Under the pieces are notes generated by a model. The model was not told where the DNA came from and ran no database searches. It saw nothing but the letters and a program-made list of their open reading frames with translations. From Alphaproteobacteria bacterium (GTDB lineage: Bacteria > Pseudomonadota > Alphaproteobacteria > SHVP01), in NCBI GenBank assembly GCA_040216735.1, contig JAVJOO010000002.1, positions 1,329,118 through 1,393,117 on the forward strand: a stretch of DNA of 64,000 nt. Direction: 5' to 3'. Positions 51,788 through 64,000 of the stretch are shown in pieces (the first letter of the stretch is position 1; each line of letters begins with the position of its first letter). Made by a program: the position numbers and the translations under genes.

Positions 51788-54367
51788 ATGGCGCCGGACT
51801 TGGCGCCGGTAGATGGTTGGGCCATGACAACCGAGGACATGGCGCTTCAGCGACCGTTCAGCACCGGTCGATTGGTCTATTTGACCCTGTGGGGCCTCAT
51901 GCTCGCGCTCTTCGTCGCGTTGGGCGTCGTGGCGTTAAAAGAGGTTGTTGCCGTCGAACGAGCGGGCGAGGCGGTCGGTCAAACGACGGCGACCGCGCTG
52001 TCGGAGCTGGCCCGCGACGGCGTGGACTGGAGCACCTCCGACGCCGTTGAAGCGATTTTGGGGCGGGTAGTGCTCGCGTTTCCCTCAACGACGATCGTCC
52101 CGAGCGGTGCAGTGCGGGCGCAATTGACCGGGCTCGACGGGACGGTGTTCCAGGCGTATGGGGCCATCCCGCCGACACCTGTTTACACCGAGACCGTCGC
52201 CGTCTTGGGGCGCGACGGCAGGGTCGCGACACTCACGATTGTCCAGTCGCTGCGCCCAACCTTTCCTGTGCTCGCAGTGTTCGTCTTGCTGGTTGCGATG
52301 GCAGGTATCGGCGGTTTTGCCGCGTTCAAGATGGTTCGGATCGCCGAACTCAACCGCAACGAAACACGCCTTGAAGTGCTGACTCGGGTTAGCCGGGAAA
52401 AACACCAAGAGGCCGCCGAGGCCCATGCCCGACTTGCCATTATTCTCGAGGCAAGCAGCGACGGATTTGCGCTCTTTGACGAACACGACCGGTTGGTATT
52501 TTGGAACCGCACGTTCGCGCGCCTTAACGGCGATGTCGCAAAACTTCTTCATGTCGGGCTGCCGGTCGAGCAGATGACATGGGCCATGGCCGAGAATCTT
52601 CCGTCACTGTCGCGGGCTCAGGTTCGCGACTGGCTCAACGATCGCGGTCGCGATCTCGCCGCCGACGGCGAGCATGTCAGCATCTATCGAACGCCCGATC
52701 GGCGCCTAATACGCAGCTTCGAACGGCGTCTTGACAACGGTCAGACGGTGGCGACGTTGAGCGATATCACCGAATTGACACGCAAAGACCGCGAACTCGA
52801 GAAGAGCGAACGACAGTTGCGCCAAGTTTCCAACAATCTCCCGGTAACGGTGTCGCTCGTGCATCGCGACGGTCGGCTTGGCTTCGTCAACCTCGCTCGT
52901 GCCGAGGCGGCAGGCGTTTCGCCCGAACAAATGGTCGATCGCTCTTGGCGCGATTTTCACACGGCGACTGATGCGGCAAAGCTGCAAGCCATTTTGGACC
53001 TCGGATTTTGCGGCGAATCGGTTACCCAGGAGGTGACGCTCGGCGAGGAACCGGCGCAACGCAAAGTCGAGGTCCGTGTGGTGCCGCTGCACCGCAACGG
53101 CGACGTCGATTCCGTCTTTATCTTCGGCATTGACGTTACCGAGCGGTGGCGTTTGGAGGGGGAGCTTCGGCAAGCGCAGAAGATGGACACGCTCGGTCAA
53201 TTGACCGGCGGTATCGCCCACGACTTCAATAACCTCCTGACCGTGGTCCTCGGGAACCTCGATCTTGCCGAGGAGGCCCTGCCGACCGATGCCCCTTCGA
53301 TTCATGCGGTTCGGTCCGCCCGTCGCGGAGCGCTGCGCGCGGCGGAACTCACCCAGCGGTTGCTGGCGTTTTCGCGCCGCCAGATGCTCCAACCGCGCAA
53401 AGAGTCGATCGCCGATCTCATCGGCGGCTTTGCCGACCTCCTCGTGCGATCCCTGGGCGAGAAGATCGAGGTGCGCCTAAACCTTGCCGAAGATATGCCG
53501 CAGGCGCTGATCGACGCCGGCCAACTCGAAAACGCCGTCCTCAACCTTGCGCTGAATGCCAGGGACGCGATGCCGACCGGCGGCATTGTCACGATATCTA
53601 CCGGCGCTGCCGTCGTCGAAACACCGCGCCGTCTAATAGGCGAAGACGTGCTCGCGGCCGGTCGGTATGCGACGGTATCGGTGACCGATTCCGGTACGGG
53701 GATGTCCGAGGACGTACTGTCGCGCGCTTTCGATCCGTTCTTTACGACGAAGGATGTCGGCAAGGGGAGCGGCCTTGGCCTGCCGATGATCTACGGCTTT
53801 ACCCGGCAATCGGGTGGCGGCGTCGAGGTCGATACTGCGTCGAATCGCGGCACGACGGTCACGCTGTATTTTCCGGTTGCCGAGATCGCGGCGCCAGTGT
53901 TGGAGCCCGTGGACACCCGCGGCAGTGTCGGATTGCTGCGCGGCACCGAAAGGCTCCTGGTTGTGGAGGACGACGACGACGTGCGCGAGCATCTCGACGC
54001 GTCGTTGCGGTCGATGGGCTACCGCGTTGTCGCCGCGGCGGATGGACCGGCGGCACGGCTTGCGTTGACAGCGCAGGGGCCGTTCGACCTCATCGTGAGC
54101 GATGTCGTGTTGCCCGGCGGCATGGACGGTCGGGCTGTGGTTTGCGCTGCACAGTCGCTCGGTTTTCGCGGGCCGGCGTTGTTTACAACCGGATATGCGC
54201 GCGGTGCGTTCGATGATGCCGGAGGCGGGTCCGAACGCTGGGCCGATGTTGCGCTGCTCATGAAGCCCTACTCGCGCGAAGAACTTGCGCAACGGGTTCG
54301 TGCGCTTCTCGACGGCAAGGAGACGGCTAGTTCGGCGGCACCGGCACCCGTTGCCGCTAGCACCTAG
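51788..54367 (+). CDS. Hybrid sensor histidine kinase with PAS domains and C-terminal receiver
   Basis: An 859-aa protein: TM helices at about 33-52 and 155-178 around a periplasmic loop, PAS domains at about 215-330 and 340-450 ([25 protein letters not shown] and [26 protein letters not shown]), HisKA with His478 ([23 protein letters not shown]), HATPase ([25 protein letters not shown]) and a receiver with Asp772 ([11 protein letters not shown]). The start could also be the ATG at 51824. There is no DNA-binding output, so a partner must act elsewhere. Stop overlaps greA's by 4 bp. Confidence 0.92.
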   Translation: MAPDLAPVDGWAMTTEDMALQRPFSTGRLVYLTLWGLMLALFVALGVVALKEVVAVERAGEAVGQTTATALSELARDGVDWSTSDAVEAILGRVVLAFPSTTIVPSGAVRAQLTGLDGTVFQAYGAIPPTPVYTETVAVLGRDGRVATLTIVQSLRPTFPVLAVFVLLVAMAGIGGFAAFKMVRIAELNRNETRLEVLTRVSREKHQEAAEAHARLAIILEASSDGFALFDEHDRLVFWNRTFARLNGDVAKLLHVGLPVEQMTWAMAENLPSLSRAQVRDWLNDRGRDLAADGEHVSIYRTPDRRLIRSFERRLDNGQTVATLSDITELTRKDRELEKSERQLRQVSNNLPVTVSLVHRDGRLGFVNLARAEAAGVSPEQMVDRSWRDFHTATDAAKLQAILDLGFCGESVTQEVTLGEEPAQRKVEVRVVPLHRNGDVDSVFIFGIDVTERWRLEGELRQAQKMDTLGQLTGGIAHDFNNLLTVVLGNLDLAEEALPTDAPSIHAVRSARRGALRAAELTQRLLAFSRRQMLQPRKESIADLIGGFADLLVRSLGEKIEVRLNLAEDMPQALIDAGQLENAVLNLALNARDAMPTGGIVTISTGAAVVETPRRLIGEDVLAAGRYATVSVTDSGTGMSEDVLSRAFDPFFTTKDVGKGSGLGLPMIYGFTRQSGGGVEVDTASNRGTTVTLYFPVAEIAAPVLEPVDTRGSVGLLRGTERLLVVEDDDDVREHLDASLRSMGYRVVAAADGPAARLALTAQGPFDLIVSDVVLPGGMDGRAVVCAAQSLGFRGPALFTTGYARGAFDDAGGGSERWADVALLMKPYSREELAQRVRALLDGKETASSAAPAPVAAST

Positions 54368-54846
54368 CTCGACTGAGTGTATTTCAGGGAAATTATTTCG
54401 TAGGACCGCGGGCCCTTGGGCGTCTTGACCTCTGCCGAATCGCCGACGGACTTGCCAATCAGCGCCCGCGCGAGCGGCGCCGCAATCGACAATCTCCCTT
54501 GCTTGATATCGGCTTCCTCGGTCCCGACGATTTGGTAGGTCGATTCCTCGTCGGTCTCTTCGTCGACGACGGACACCGTCGCCCCGAACATTACCGTGGT
54601 GCCCGACAACGTCGATAGGTCGATGACTTCGGCGCGGCTGACTTTGTCCTCAAGTTCAGCAACCCGCCCCTCGATAAACGCCTGCCGTTCTTTCGCCGCA
54701 TGGTATTCGGCGTTCTCCGAAAGATCGCCATGCGCGCGGGCCTCTTCTATCGCCTTGATGACGGCCGGACGCTCTTCGCTCTTGAGGCGTTTCAATTCTG
54801 CTTCAACGCGCCGAAAGCCTTCGGCGGTCATGGGTTCTTTGATCAT
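54364..54846 (-). CDS. greA: Transcription elongation factor GreA
   Basis: Stimulates cleavage of backtracked RNA by RNA polymerase. The 160-aa protein has the N-terminal coiled coil (about 1-75: [61 protein letters not shown]) with the acidic tip [13 protein letters not shown], and the C-terminal FKBP-like domain ending [22 protein letters not shown]. It is downstream of carB, as in many alphaproteobacteria. A 12-bp palindrome, GGTAATCTTACC, overlaps the ribosome-binding site. Confidence 0.96.
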   Translation of the reverse strand: MIKEPMTAEGFRRVEAELKRLKSEERPAVIKAIEEARAHGDLSENAEYHAAKERQAFIEGRVAELEDKVSRAEVIDLSTLSGTTVMFGATVSVVDEETDEESTYQIVGTEEADIKQGRLSIAAPLARALIGKSVGDSAEVKTPKGPRSYEIISLKYTQSS

Positions 54847-54872
54847 GGGGTAATCTTACCAGAGATCCGGCC

Positions 54873-54889
54873 GCTTCGGAATCCGAAGC
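54873..54889. repeat. Hairpin between carB and greA
   Basis: GCTTCGG (54873-54879) and CCGAAGC (54883-54889), loop AAT, in the 52-bp carB-greA gap. No T tract; it may tune read-through into greA or mark an RNA end. Confidence 0.5.
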
Positions 54890-54898
54890 CGGCGACAG

Positions 54899-58159
<3,261 letters not shown>

Positions 58160-59329
58160 TCAGCGCTTCATCATTTTGACGAACCGATCGAACAGATAGT
58201 GACTGTCCTCCGGTCCGGGCGAGGCTTCGGGGTGGTACTGCACAGAGAACACCGGTTTGCCCTCGACCTTGAGGCCTTCCAGCGTGTTGTCGAACAATGA
58301 GACATGCGTTGCGGTGATGCCCGCGGGCAGGGTCTCGGCGTCGACGACGAAGCCGTGGTTCTGACTGGTGATCTCGACCTTGCCGGTGGCGAGATCCTTG
58401 ACCGGATGGTTGGCGCCGCGATGCCCCATATGCATTTTGAAGGTGCGCGCGCCCAGCGCCAACGCCAGCAGTTGATGGCCCAGGCAAATCCCGAACAGCG
58501 GGATGCCTGCCTCGATAACCCCTTGGATCATCGGCACCGCGTAAACCCCGGTCGCCGCCGGATCGCCGGGACCGTTCGAGAGAAAAACCCCGTCGGGCGC
58601 ATGGCGCATAACGTCATCGGCGGTCGCGGTTGCGGGGACGACGACAACCTCGCAACCGGCCGCGGCGAGGCAGCGGAGAATGTTGTGTTTGGCCCCGAAG
58701 TCCACGGCGACAACCTTGCGCTTCGGCGCGTCGAGTTGTCCGTAGCCGTCGCCCAAACGCCAGGTGGTCTGCGACCACGTGTAGTGCTGGGTGCAGCTCA
58801 CTTCCTTGGCGAGATCCATCCCTTCGAGACCGGGCCAGGCGCGGGCTTCGTCCAGCAGCGTCGCCGCGCTCGTTTCCCGGTCGGGTTCGTGGCTGATGAC
58901 GCCGGTCTGGGGGCCGCCGTCGCGGATCAGCCGAGTGAGCCGCCGGGTATCCACGCCCGAAATGCCGACCAAATTTTGGCCCTTGAGCCAAGTATCGAGG
59001 TGGCGCAGCGCGCGCTGATTGGACGGGTCGGTGACGGCGGCTCGGACGACGACGCCGCGCGCGACCGGCGTGGCGGTTTCGTTGTCTTCGTCGTTGGCAC
59101 CGACATTGCCGATATGTGGAAAGGTGAAGGTGATGATCTGGCCGGCGTAGGACGGGTCGGTCATGACCTCCTGGTAGCCGGTCATCGCGGTGTTGAAACA
59201 GATCTCCCCGACGCTGCGGCCCACGGCGCCCAAACCGGTCCCGCGAAAAACTGTGCCGTCGGCCAGAACCAATACAGCCGGGGCGCGATGCAAGGCGGCC
59301 CGGGCGGTGTGATCTGGCAATGTCGCCAT
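58160..59329 (-). CDS. carA: Carbamoyl-phosphate synthase small subunit
   Basis: Glutamine amidotransferase subunit that supplies ammonia. The 389-aa protein has the N-terminal CPSase_sm domain (VFRGTGLGAVGRSVGEICFNTAMTGYQEVMTDPSYAGQI) and the class I GATase domain with the nucleophile in GICLGHQLLALALGA and the His-Glu pair in SVQYHPEASPGPED. Translation start ATG at 59329; carB's ATG follows the stop directly. A promoter is visible about 100 bp upstream. Confidence 0.97.
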   Translation of the reverse strand: MATLPDHTARAALHRAPAVLVLADGTVFRGTGLGAVGRSVGEICFNTAMTGYQEVMTDPSYAGQIITFTFPHIGNVGANDEDNETATPVARGVVVRAAVTDPSNQRALRHLDTWLKGQNLVGISGVDTRRLTRLIRDGGPQTGVISHEPDRETSAATLLDEARAWPGLEGMDLAKEVSCTQHYTWSQTTWRLGDGYGQLDAPKRKVVAVDFGAKHNILRCLAAAGCEVVVVPATATADDVMRHAPDGVFLSNGPGDPAATGVYAVPMIQGVIEAGIPLFGICLGHQLLALALGARTFKMHMGHRGANHPVKDLATGKVEITSQNHGFVVDAETLPAGITATHVSLFDNTLEGLKVEGKPVFSVQYHPEASPGPEDSHYLFDRFVKMMKR

Positions 59330-59425
59330 GGTGCGATAGTCCCGCAGGGGGAGAGTAGGGAGTTGCCACGCTAAGCTGCTGAAAAATCAGGCAGTCTTAG
59401 GCGGGCGACGCGTGAATTTTGCGGA

Positions 59426-59454
59426 AAACTAAGCAAAAGGCGTGCCGTCGTCAA
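59426..59454 (-). promoter_or_regulatory. Candidate promoter of carAB-greA
   Basis: On the minus strand TTGACG (59454-59449) and TAGTTT (59431-59426) are separated by 17 bp, 97 bp upstream of carA. The leader carries a small CTGA-TTTT-TCAG hairpin but no obvious leader peptide or PyrR-type antiterminator. Confidence 0.55.
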
Positions 59455-59492
59455 GCCGCCGCCGCGCCGAATATGCAAAATATATCAATGAG

Positions 59493-59501
59493 TTATCCAC
59501 A
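59493..59501 (+). promoter_or_regulatory. Consensus DnaA box in the carA / yqeY divergent region
   Basis: TTATCCACA matches the DnaA-box consensus exactly, next to an A/T-rich run (ATATGCAAAATATATCAATGAG) in the 244-bp divergent gap. A candidate yqeY promoter follows (TTGCCA 59512-59517, 18 bp, TAGGAT 59536-59541), so a bound protein would sit just upstream of its -35. Confidence 0.5.
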
Positions 59502-59573
59502 GTCGCTCGGTTTGCCACCGGCCCCGGCATTGCAGTAGGATGACGCCCCGTTGCGGCAATCCCGGGACCAACC

Positions 59574-60029
59574 ATGCTTCGCGAAGATCTGAGCGAGGCC
59601 CTCAAAAAGGCCCAGAAAGCGCGAGACGTCAGACGGGTCTCGACGCTGCGTCTAATATTGGCTGCGCTGAAAGACCGCGATATTGCGGCGCGCGGCGAAG
59701 GCCGGGGCGAGGGACTCGCCGACGAAGAGATTCTCGCCATGCTGCAAACGATGATTCGACAGCGGCGCGAGTCCATCAAGTTCTATGAGCAGGGCGGTCG
59801 CCTCGAATTGGCCGAACAAGAGCAGCAAGAAATCGACATCATCGAAGAGTACCTGCCGCGCCAATTGAGCGAGGCGGAGATTGCCGAGGCCGTCGGGGCG
59901 GCAATGGACGAAATCGGGGCCACGGCCCTCAAAGACATGGGCCGGATTATGGCGGCTCTGCGCGAACGCTATACTGGTCAGATGGATTTCGGACGCGCGA
60001 GCCAGATTGCCAAGCAGCGTTTGACGTGA
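59574..60029 (+). CDS. GatB/YqeY domain-containing protein
   Basis: A 151-aa helical protein of the YqeY family, related to the tRNA-binding tail of GatB, presumed to assist tRNA-dependent amidation or another tRNA function. MLREDLSEALKKAQKARDVRRVSTLRLILAALKDRDIAARGEG and DEEILAMLQTMIRQRRESIKFYEQGGR are typical, with EIDIIEEYLPRQLSEAEI. The order yqeY-dnaG-rpoD is the alphaproteobacterial form of the macromolecular-synthesis operon (47 bp to dnaG). Confidence 0.95.
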   Translation: MLREDLSEALKKAQKARDVRRVSTLRLILAALKDRDIAARGEGRGEGLADEEILAMLQTMIRQRRESIKFYEQGGRLELAEQEQQEIDIIEEYLPRQLSEAEIAEAVGAAMDEIGATALKDMGRIMAALRERYTGQMDFGRASQIAKQRLT

Positions 60030-60075
60030 GGGCGCGGTGATGACCGGCCCCGCGTCGTCCGCCGGTTCCTAGCGC

Positions 60076-61941
60076 ATGGCATTCCCGCCCGCCTTCCTTG
60101 ACGAGCTCAAGTCCCGCCTCGTCCTGAGCGATGTTGTCGGTCGCCGGGTGAAGCTTCGCAAAGGGCCCCGCGGCGAGTTCACCGGCCTTTGTCCGTTCCA
60201 TAACGAGAAATCGCCGTCGTTCACTGTGAGTGACGATAAAGGTTTTTATCATTGCTTCGGCTGCGGTCAGAACGGGTCGGTGTTCGACTTCGTCATGACC
60301 ACCGAAAATTTGCAGTTTCCCGAGGCCGTCGAGCAACTTGCCTCGGTTGCCGGGATGGAAGTCCCCCGTCAATCCGCCGCCGCCGCGGAAGCCGCACGGC
60401 GCTCGGCAACGCTCCACGACGTACTCGACCGGGCCGCGACGTGGTTCACCGACCAGCTCCGGGCATCCCAGGGCAGCGGCGCCCGCAATTACCTCAAGAC
60501 CCGTGGCGTTAGTCCGGAAGCGGCGGCGTCTTTCAGGTTGGGCCTGGCCCCGAATGCACGCACCCAACTGAAGGATGCGCTGCTGGCGCGCGATATCACC
60601 GAGGCGCAGCTCCTTGAAACCGGTCTGATCGTCAAGCCAGAGGACGGCGGCGCGTCGTTCGACCGTTTTCGCGACCGGCTGATGTTCCCGATCCTCGATT
60701 CGCGGGGGCGCGTGATTGCGTTTGGCGGCCGGGCGTTGGGCGACGCCCGCGCCAAATACTTGAACTCCCCCGAGACGGCGTTGTTCCATAAGGGCCGCAC
60801 TCTCTATGGCCTTTTCCAGGCCCGCCAACCGATTCGCGCGGCCGAGACGGCGATCGTGACCGAGGGCTACATGGATGTCATTGCCCTGGTCGATGGCGGC
60901 TTTAGCCACGCGGTGGCCCCGCTGGGCACGGCGTTGACCGAGGAACAGATCGGTCTTCTGTGGCGCTTCGCCCCCGAACCCGTGATTTGTCTCGATGGGG
61001 ACGCCGCCGGCCGGCGTGCGGCGCTGGCCGCCGCCGAGCGCGCGCTGCCGCTGCTCAAACCCGGGTTGAGCCTGCGCTTTGCGCAACTGCCCGAGGGCGA
61101 GGATCCCGATAGCCTGATCCGCGGCCGTGGTGCTGCGGCGATGCGTCAGGTTCTCGATGCCGCGGTGCCGATGAACGAACTCCTGTGGTGGAAGGAACGC
61201 CGCGCCCAGCCCGTCGATTCGCCCGAACGCGAGGCTGGTTTGCGCGCGCGTCTGGAGGCGTTGTGCCGCGAAATCCGCGATCCGGACATCCGTGACGCCT
61301 ACCAAAGGTTGTTTCGGGCGCGGATGGATGACGAATTCGGCGGCCCCCGGGGGCGCCAGGGCGGCGGTCGGCCCAGCCGCGACTGGGGGGCGAAAATCCC
61401 CCGGCCTGGCGGCTTTCGTCGCGGTTCCTCGCCGTTGCTGCGCCAAACGTCGTTGGCGCGCGGCGAAGAATCCAGCGCCCGCGAGGAGTTTATCGTCGGG
61501 GTGCCTCTGGTTGCACCGGCGGTCCTCGAAAGCGGCGAAGAGGCGTTTGCCTCGGTTCACCTAGCGAACAGCGGCCTTGACAGGCTCCGCAGCGCGATAT
61601 TACAAGCCTCGGCTACCGTGGCCGGCCTTGACAGCGAAACCCTTCACGACCAATTGGCGAAGCAAGGGTTCGGTGAAATTGCAACGCGCCTGACTGCTGC
61701 GGTGGTGCGGGTGAGTCCAAACCTGCGGGCCGATACTGCGTTGGAGGAAACCGAACACGCTTGGCGTGAGGCGATGGCGCTGCACGGTCGAGCCTCACTA
61801 CAACGAGAAATCGAATCCGCTTGGCTGGAGTTTGCAGAGGACTCGAGTGACGAAAAGCGGGATCGCGTGGCGTCGCTCCAAGAGGAGCTGGGCGGCACGC
61901 AAGGAGTCAGGACGAGGGGCAATCTGCTGAACCCGGCTTAG
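60076..61941 (+). CDS. dnaG: DNA primase
   Basis: Synthesises RNA primers at the replication fork. The 621-aa protein has the CHC2 zinc finger (Cys39, His42, Cys60, Cys63: [19 protein letters not shown]), the catalytic core [23 protein letters not shown] with [11 protein letters not shown] and CLDGDAAG, and a C-terminal DnaB-interaction region (about 440-621) ending in a low-complexity tail. A Gly/Arg-rich linker (about 415-445: [14 protein letters not shown]) is longer than in Escherichia coli. Confidence 0.97.
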   Translation: MAFPPAFLDELKSRLVLSDVVGRRVKLRKGPRGEFTGLCPFHNEKSPSFTVSDDKGFYHCFGCGQNGSVFDFVMTTENLQFPEAVEQLASVAGMEVPRQSAAAAEAARRSATLHDVLDRAATWFTDQLRASQGSGARNYLKTRGVSPEAAASFRLGLAPNARTQLKDALLARDITEAQLLETGLIVKPEDGGASFDRFRDRLMFPILDSRGRVIAFGGRALGDARAKYLNSPETALFHKGRTLYGLFQARQPIRAAETAIVTEGYMDVIALVDGGFSHAVAPLGTALTEEQIGLLWRFAPEPVICLDGDAAGRRAALAAAERALPLLKPGLSLRFAQLPEGEDPDSLIRGRGAAAMRQVLDAAVPMNELLWWKERRAQPVDSPEREAGLRARLEALCREIRDPDIRDAYQRLFRARMDDEFGGPRGRQGGGRPSRDWGAKIPRPGGFRRGSSPLLRQTSLARGEESSAREEFIVGVPLVAPAVLESGEEAFASVHLANSGLDRLRSAILQASATVAGLDSETLHDQLAKQGFGEIATRLTAAVVRVSPNLRADTALEETEHAWREAMALHGRASLQREIESAWLEFAEDSSDEKRDRVASLQEELGGTQGVRTRGNLLNPA

Positions 61942-61997
61942 GAGACATCCGCCGGATACGTCCATCCGGTTCGCCGCATGCAGGGGTAACGTTTTAC

Positions 61998-63950
61998 ATG
62001 GCTACGAAGACCGCAAAAACCGCCGAAGAAGAAAAGCAGACCGAGGAAACCAGCGACAGTCCGCTGATCGACTCGGTCAATAAAGACGTCAAAAAGCTTC
62101 TGCAAAAGGCGAAGGAGCGCGGCTACGTCACCTACGACGAAATCAACGAAGCAATGCCCCAAGATCAGGTCACCTCGGAACAGATCGAGGACACCATGGC
62201 CATGTTGTCTGAGATGGGTGTCAATGTCGTCGAAAGCGAAGACGAGGTCGAAGACACGCCGGACGAGAAAGCCTCGACCAGTCGCGAGCTGACGACCACG
62301 ACCCCCAAGGAAGAACTCGACCGAACCGACGATCCGGTGCGCATGTACCTGCGCGAAATGGGCTCGATCGAATTGCTCTCGCGCCAAGGCGAGATCGAAA
62401 TCGCGATGCGGATCGAAGCGGGCCGCGAGGAGATGATCTCCGGCCTGTGCGAAAGCCCGCTGACGATGATGGCGATCGTCCAGTGGCGCGACGATCTCAA
62501 AGAGGGCCGCGCCCTGCTGCGCGACATTATCGATCTCGACGCAACCTATGGCGGCAAACCTGGGGCCGCACCGGCCGCCCCCCCTGGCGGCGCCCCCGCA
62601 GCGCCGGCCGCTGCAACGCCAAGCGCGGCCCCAGCGGCACGCCCGGCCAACGACGACGATGACGACGAGGACGACGAAGCCTCCGTGCCGCTGGCGGCGA
62701 TGGAGGAACAGCTTCTGCCGGGGGTCCTCAAGAAGTTCGACGAGATCGCCCGGACGTACAAGAAACTCTCGAAACTACACGATGCGACCGTCGAAGCGGC
62801 GCTAAGCAAAGAAGAGCTCACCTCGGCGCAAAACCGGCGCTACGACAAATTGACCAAAGAGTTGGTCGAGCTACTCGAAGAGGTGCATCTCAACAACGGG
62901 CGCATCGAGGCGCTCGTCGACCAGCTCTACGGCCTGAACCGCCGGATCGTGAATATGGAGAAGGAGCTCTGGGCGATGGCCGAAGCGTGCGCCGTCGAAC
63001 GCGAGTCCTTCATGGAACAGCACACCGGCAACGAACTCGACCCCAATTGGCTGCGCCGGGTCAGCCGCCTCAAGCAAAAGGGCTGGGCCGAGTTCACCAA
63101 AGAATACCGCGAGCAAATCAAGCCGATCCGCGCGCACTTCGCCGAGGTGTCGCAGCTTGTCGGTGTCGATATCGCCGAGTTCAAGCGGATCGTCCATCGT
63201 GTCCAAAAAGGCGAACGCGCGGCGGCCCGCGCCAAGAAGGAAATGGTCGAGGCCAACCTGCGGCTCGTCATTTCGATTGCTAAAAAATACACCAACCGCG
63301 GCTTGCAGTTCCTCGACCTAATCCAAGAGGGCAACATCGGGTTGATGAAGGCAGTCGATAAGTTCGAGTATCGCCGCGGCTACAAGTTTTCGACCTACGC
63401 GACGTGGTGGATTCGCCAGGCAATTACCCGCTCGATCGCCGATCAAGCGCGCACCATCCGTATCCCGGTGCACATGATCGAAACGATCAACAAACTTGTC
63501 CGCACCTCGCGCCAGATGCTGCATGAGATCGGCCGCGAGCCCACGCCCGAAGAGCTGGCAGAAAAGCTCGGCATGTCGCTCGATAAAGTGCGCAAGGTTC
63601 TCAAGATCGCCAAAGAGCCGATCTCGCTCGAAACCCCGATCGGCGACGAAGAGGATTCCCACCTCGGCGATTTCATCGAGGACAAGAATGCGATCCTCCC
63701 GATCGACTCGGCGATCCAGTCCAACCTGCGCGACACCACGACGCGGGTATTGGCGTCGCTGACGCCGCGCGAGGAGCGGGTTCTGCGCATGCGCTTTGGC
63801 ATCGGCATGAATACCGACCACACCCTCGAAGAGGTCGGCCAGCAGTTCTCGGTCACCCGCGAACGCATCCGCCAAATCGAGGCCAAAGCCCTACGCAAAC
63901 TGAAACACCCCTCGCGCTCGCGCAAACTGCGGAGTTTTCTCGACAACTAA
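61998..63950 (+). CDS. rpoD: RNA polymerase primary sigma factor RpoD (sigma-70)
   Basis: Housekeeping sigma factor. The 650-aa protein has region 1.1 (about 20-90), region 1.2 ([20 protein letters not shown]), an Ala/Pro-rich then Asp/Glu-rich linker at about 186-230 inside the non-conserved insert, regions 2.1-2.4 ([35 protein letters not shown]) and region 4 with the [36 protein letters not shown]. The start is preceded by AGGGGTAACG. It is the last gene of the yqeY-dnaG-rpoD run. Confidence 0.98.
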   Translation: MATKTAKTAEEEKQTEETSDSPLIDSVNKDVKKLLQKAKERGYVTYDEINEAMPQDQVTSEQIEDTMAMLSEMGVNVVESEDEVEDTPDEKASTSRELTTTTPKEELDRTDDPVRMYLREMGSIELLSRQGEIEIAMRIEAGREEMISGLCESPLTMMAIVQWRDDLKEGRALLRDIIDLDATYGGKPGAAPAAPPGGAPAAPAAATPSAAPAARPANDDDDDEDDEASVPLAAMEEQLLPGVLKKFDEIARTYKKLSKLHDATVEAALSKEELTSAQNRRYDKLTKELVELLEEVHLNNGRIEALVDQLYGLNRRIVNMEKELWAMAEACAVERESFMEQHTGNELDPNWLRRVSRLKQKGWAEFTKEYREQIKPIRAHFAEVSQLVGVDIAEFKRIVHRVQKGERAAARAKKEMVEANLRLVISIAKKYTNRGLQFLDLIQEGNIGLMKAVDKFEYRRGYKFSTYATWWIRQAITRSIADQARTIRIPVHMIETINKLVRTSRQMLHEIGREPTPEELAEKLGMSLDKVRKVLKIAKEPISLETPIGDEEDSHLGDFIEDKNAILPIDSAIQSNLRDTTTRVLASLTPREERVLRMRFGIGMNTDHTLEEVGQQFSVTRERIRQIEAKALRKLKHPSRSRKLRSFLDN

Positions 63951-63979
63951 CGGCGCCGCCTCGAGCGAACGCGGGAAAA

Positions 63980-64000
63980 GGCCGGGCCCAGTGTCCGGCT
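63980..64000 (+). terminator. Probable rpoD terminator, cut by the window end
   Basis: GGCCGGG (63980-63986) and TCCGGCT (63994-64000) can pair in RNA over seven positions (two G-U) about 30 bp after the rpoD stop, preceded by AAAA. The expected T tract would lie outside the window. Confidence 0.35.

Noticed and set aside
59947-61560. Long open frame antisense to dnaG
   Set aside because: A by-product of high G+C content; dnaG in the other strand has all family motifs.
62557-62700. Insertion or frameshift in rpoD, because of an Ala/Pro-rich then Asp/Glu-rich stretch
   Set aside because: The frame stays open, and the stretch lies in the variable non-conserved region of sigma-70 where low-complexity linkers are common.

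Overview
The window is 64 kb of high-GC chromosome from what looks like an alphaproteobacterium, probably Rhodospirillales-like; this is judged from gene content and order, not from a search. Pointers are trmL divergent from a three-gene bc1 operon (petABC, with the four haem-b histidines at the Rhodobacter-type positions 97/111/198/212), prs-rplY-pth-ychF in line, a marR-ompR-envZ set (PetP/PetR type) divergent from ilvE, lrp near trxB, carAB-greA, and yqeY-dnaG-rpoD. I see no rRNA or tRNA gene, IS element, prophage, CRISPR array or plasmid gene. Almost everything is tightly packed vertical-type DNA, with many ATGA/GTGA stop-start overlaps.

Layout. 0-3 kb: 5'-cut trmL and petABC with a strong terminator. 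3-9 kb: methylthioadenosine salvage (mtnP, apt, mtnA), then a fused class II aldolase/short-chain dehydrogenase and a VOC protein. 9-18 kb, minus strand: a prs-rplY-pth-ychF run continuing into MaoC, dienelactone hydrolase and DadA-like oxidase genes, followed by a TRAP transporter (dctP-Q-M) behind its own palindromic operator-like site. 18-20 kb: beta-carbonic anhydrase divergent from an SbtA-type bicarbonate transporter and a P-II-like protein. 20-24 kb: lipoprotein, pgeF, midA and lgt, with divergent ubiK. 24-30 kb: DUF3105, ybjN-proC-csaA, the marR/ompR/envZ regulators and ilvE. 30-36 kb: one long minus-strand run uvrC-pgsA-mobB-moeA-moaD-moaE. 36-39 kb: folB, a FolM-like reductase, a Ca/Na antiporter and a YeeE/YedE pair. 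39-48 kb: nitroreductase, GNAT, uvrB, focA, aatA, panE, msrP and a second dienelactone hydrolase. 48-54 kb: lysR, trxB, ELM1-family, lrp and a hybrid sensor kinase. 54-64 kb: greA, carBA, yqeY, dnaG and rpoD.

How genes may work together. MtnP yields adenine, which Apt recovers as AMP, and methylthioribose-1-phosphate, which MtnA isomerises. The adjacent aldolase-dehydrogenase fusion could then cut that product to DHAP and process the released aldehyde; this is the most interesting hypothesis here. Carbonic anhydrase, SbtA and the P-II-like protein form a bicarbonate supply module. The molybdopterin genes would support molybdoenzymes such as MsrP. The PetP/PetR-type regulators may bear on the bc1 operon 28 kb away.

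Non-coding signals worth attention are palindromes upstream of petABC, dctP and msrP; a duplicated 20-bp unit that carries both the -10 box and start codon of uvrC; two consensus DnaA boxes in intergenic DNA; and several hairpins.
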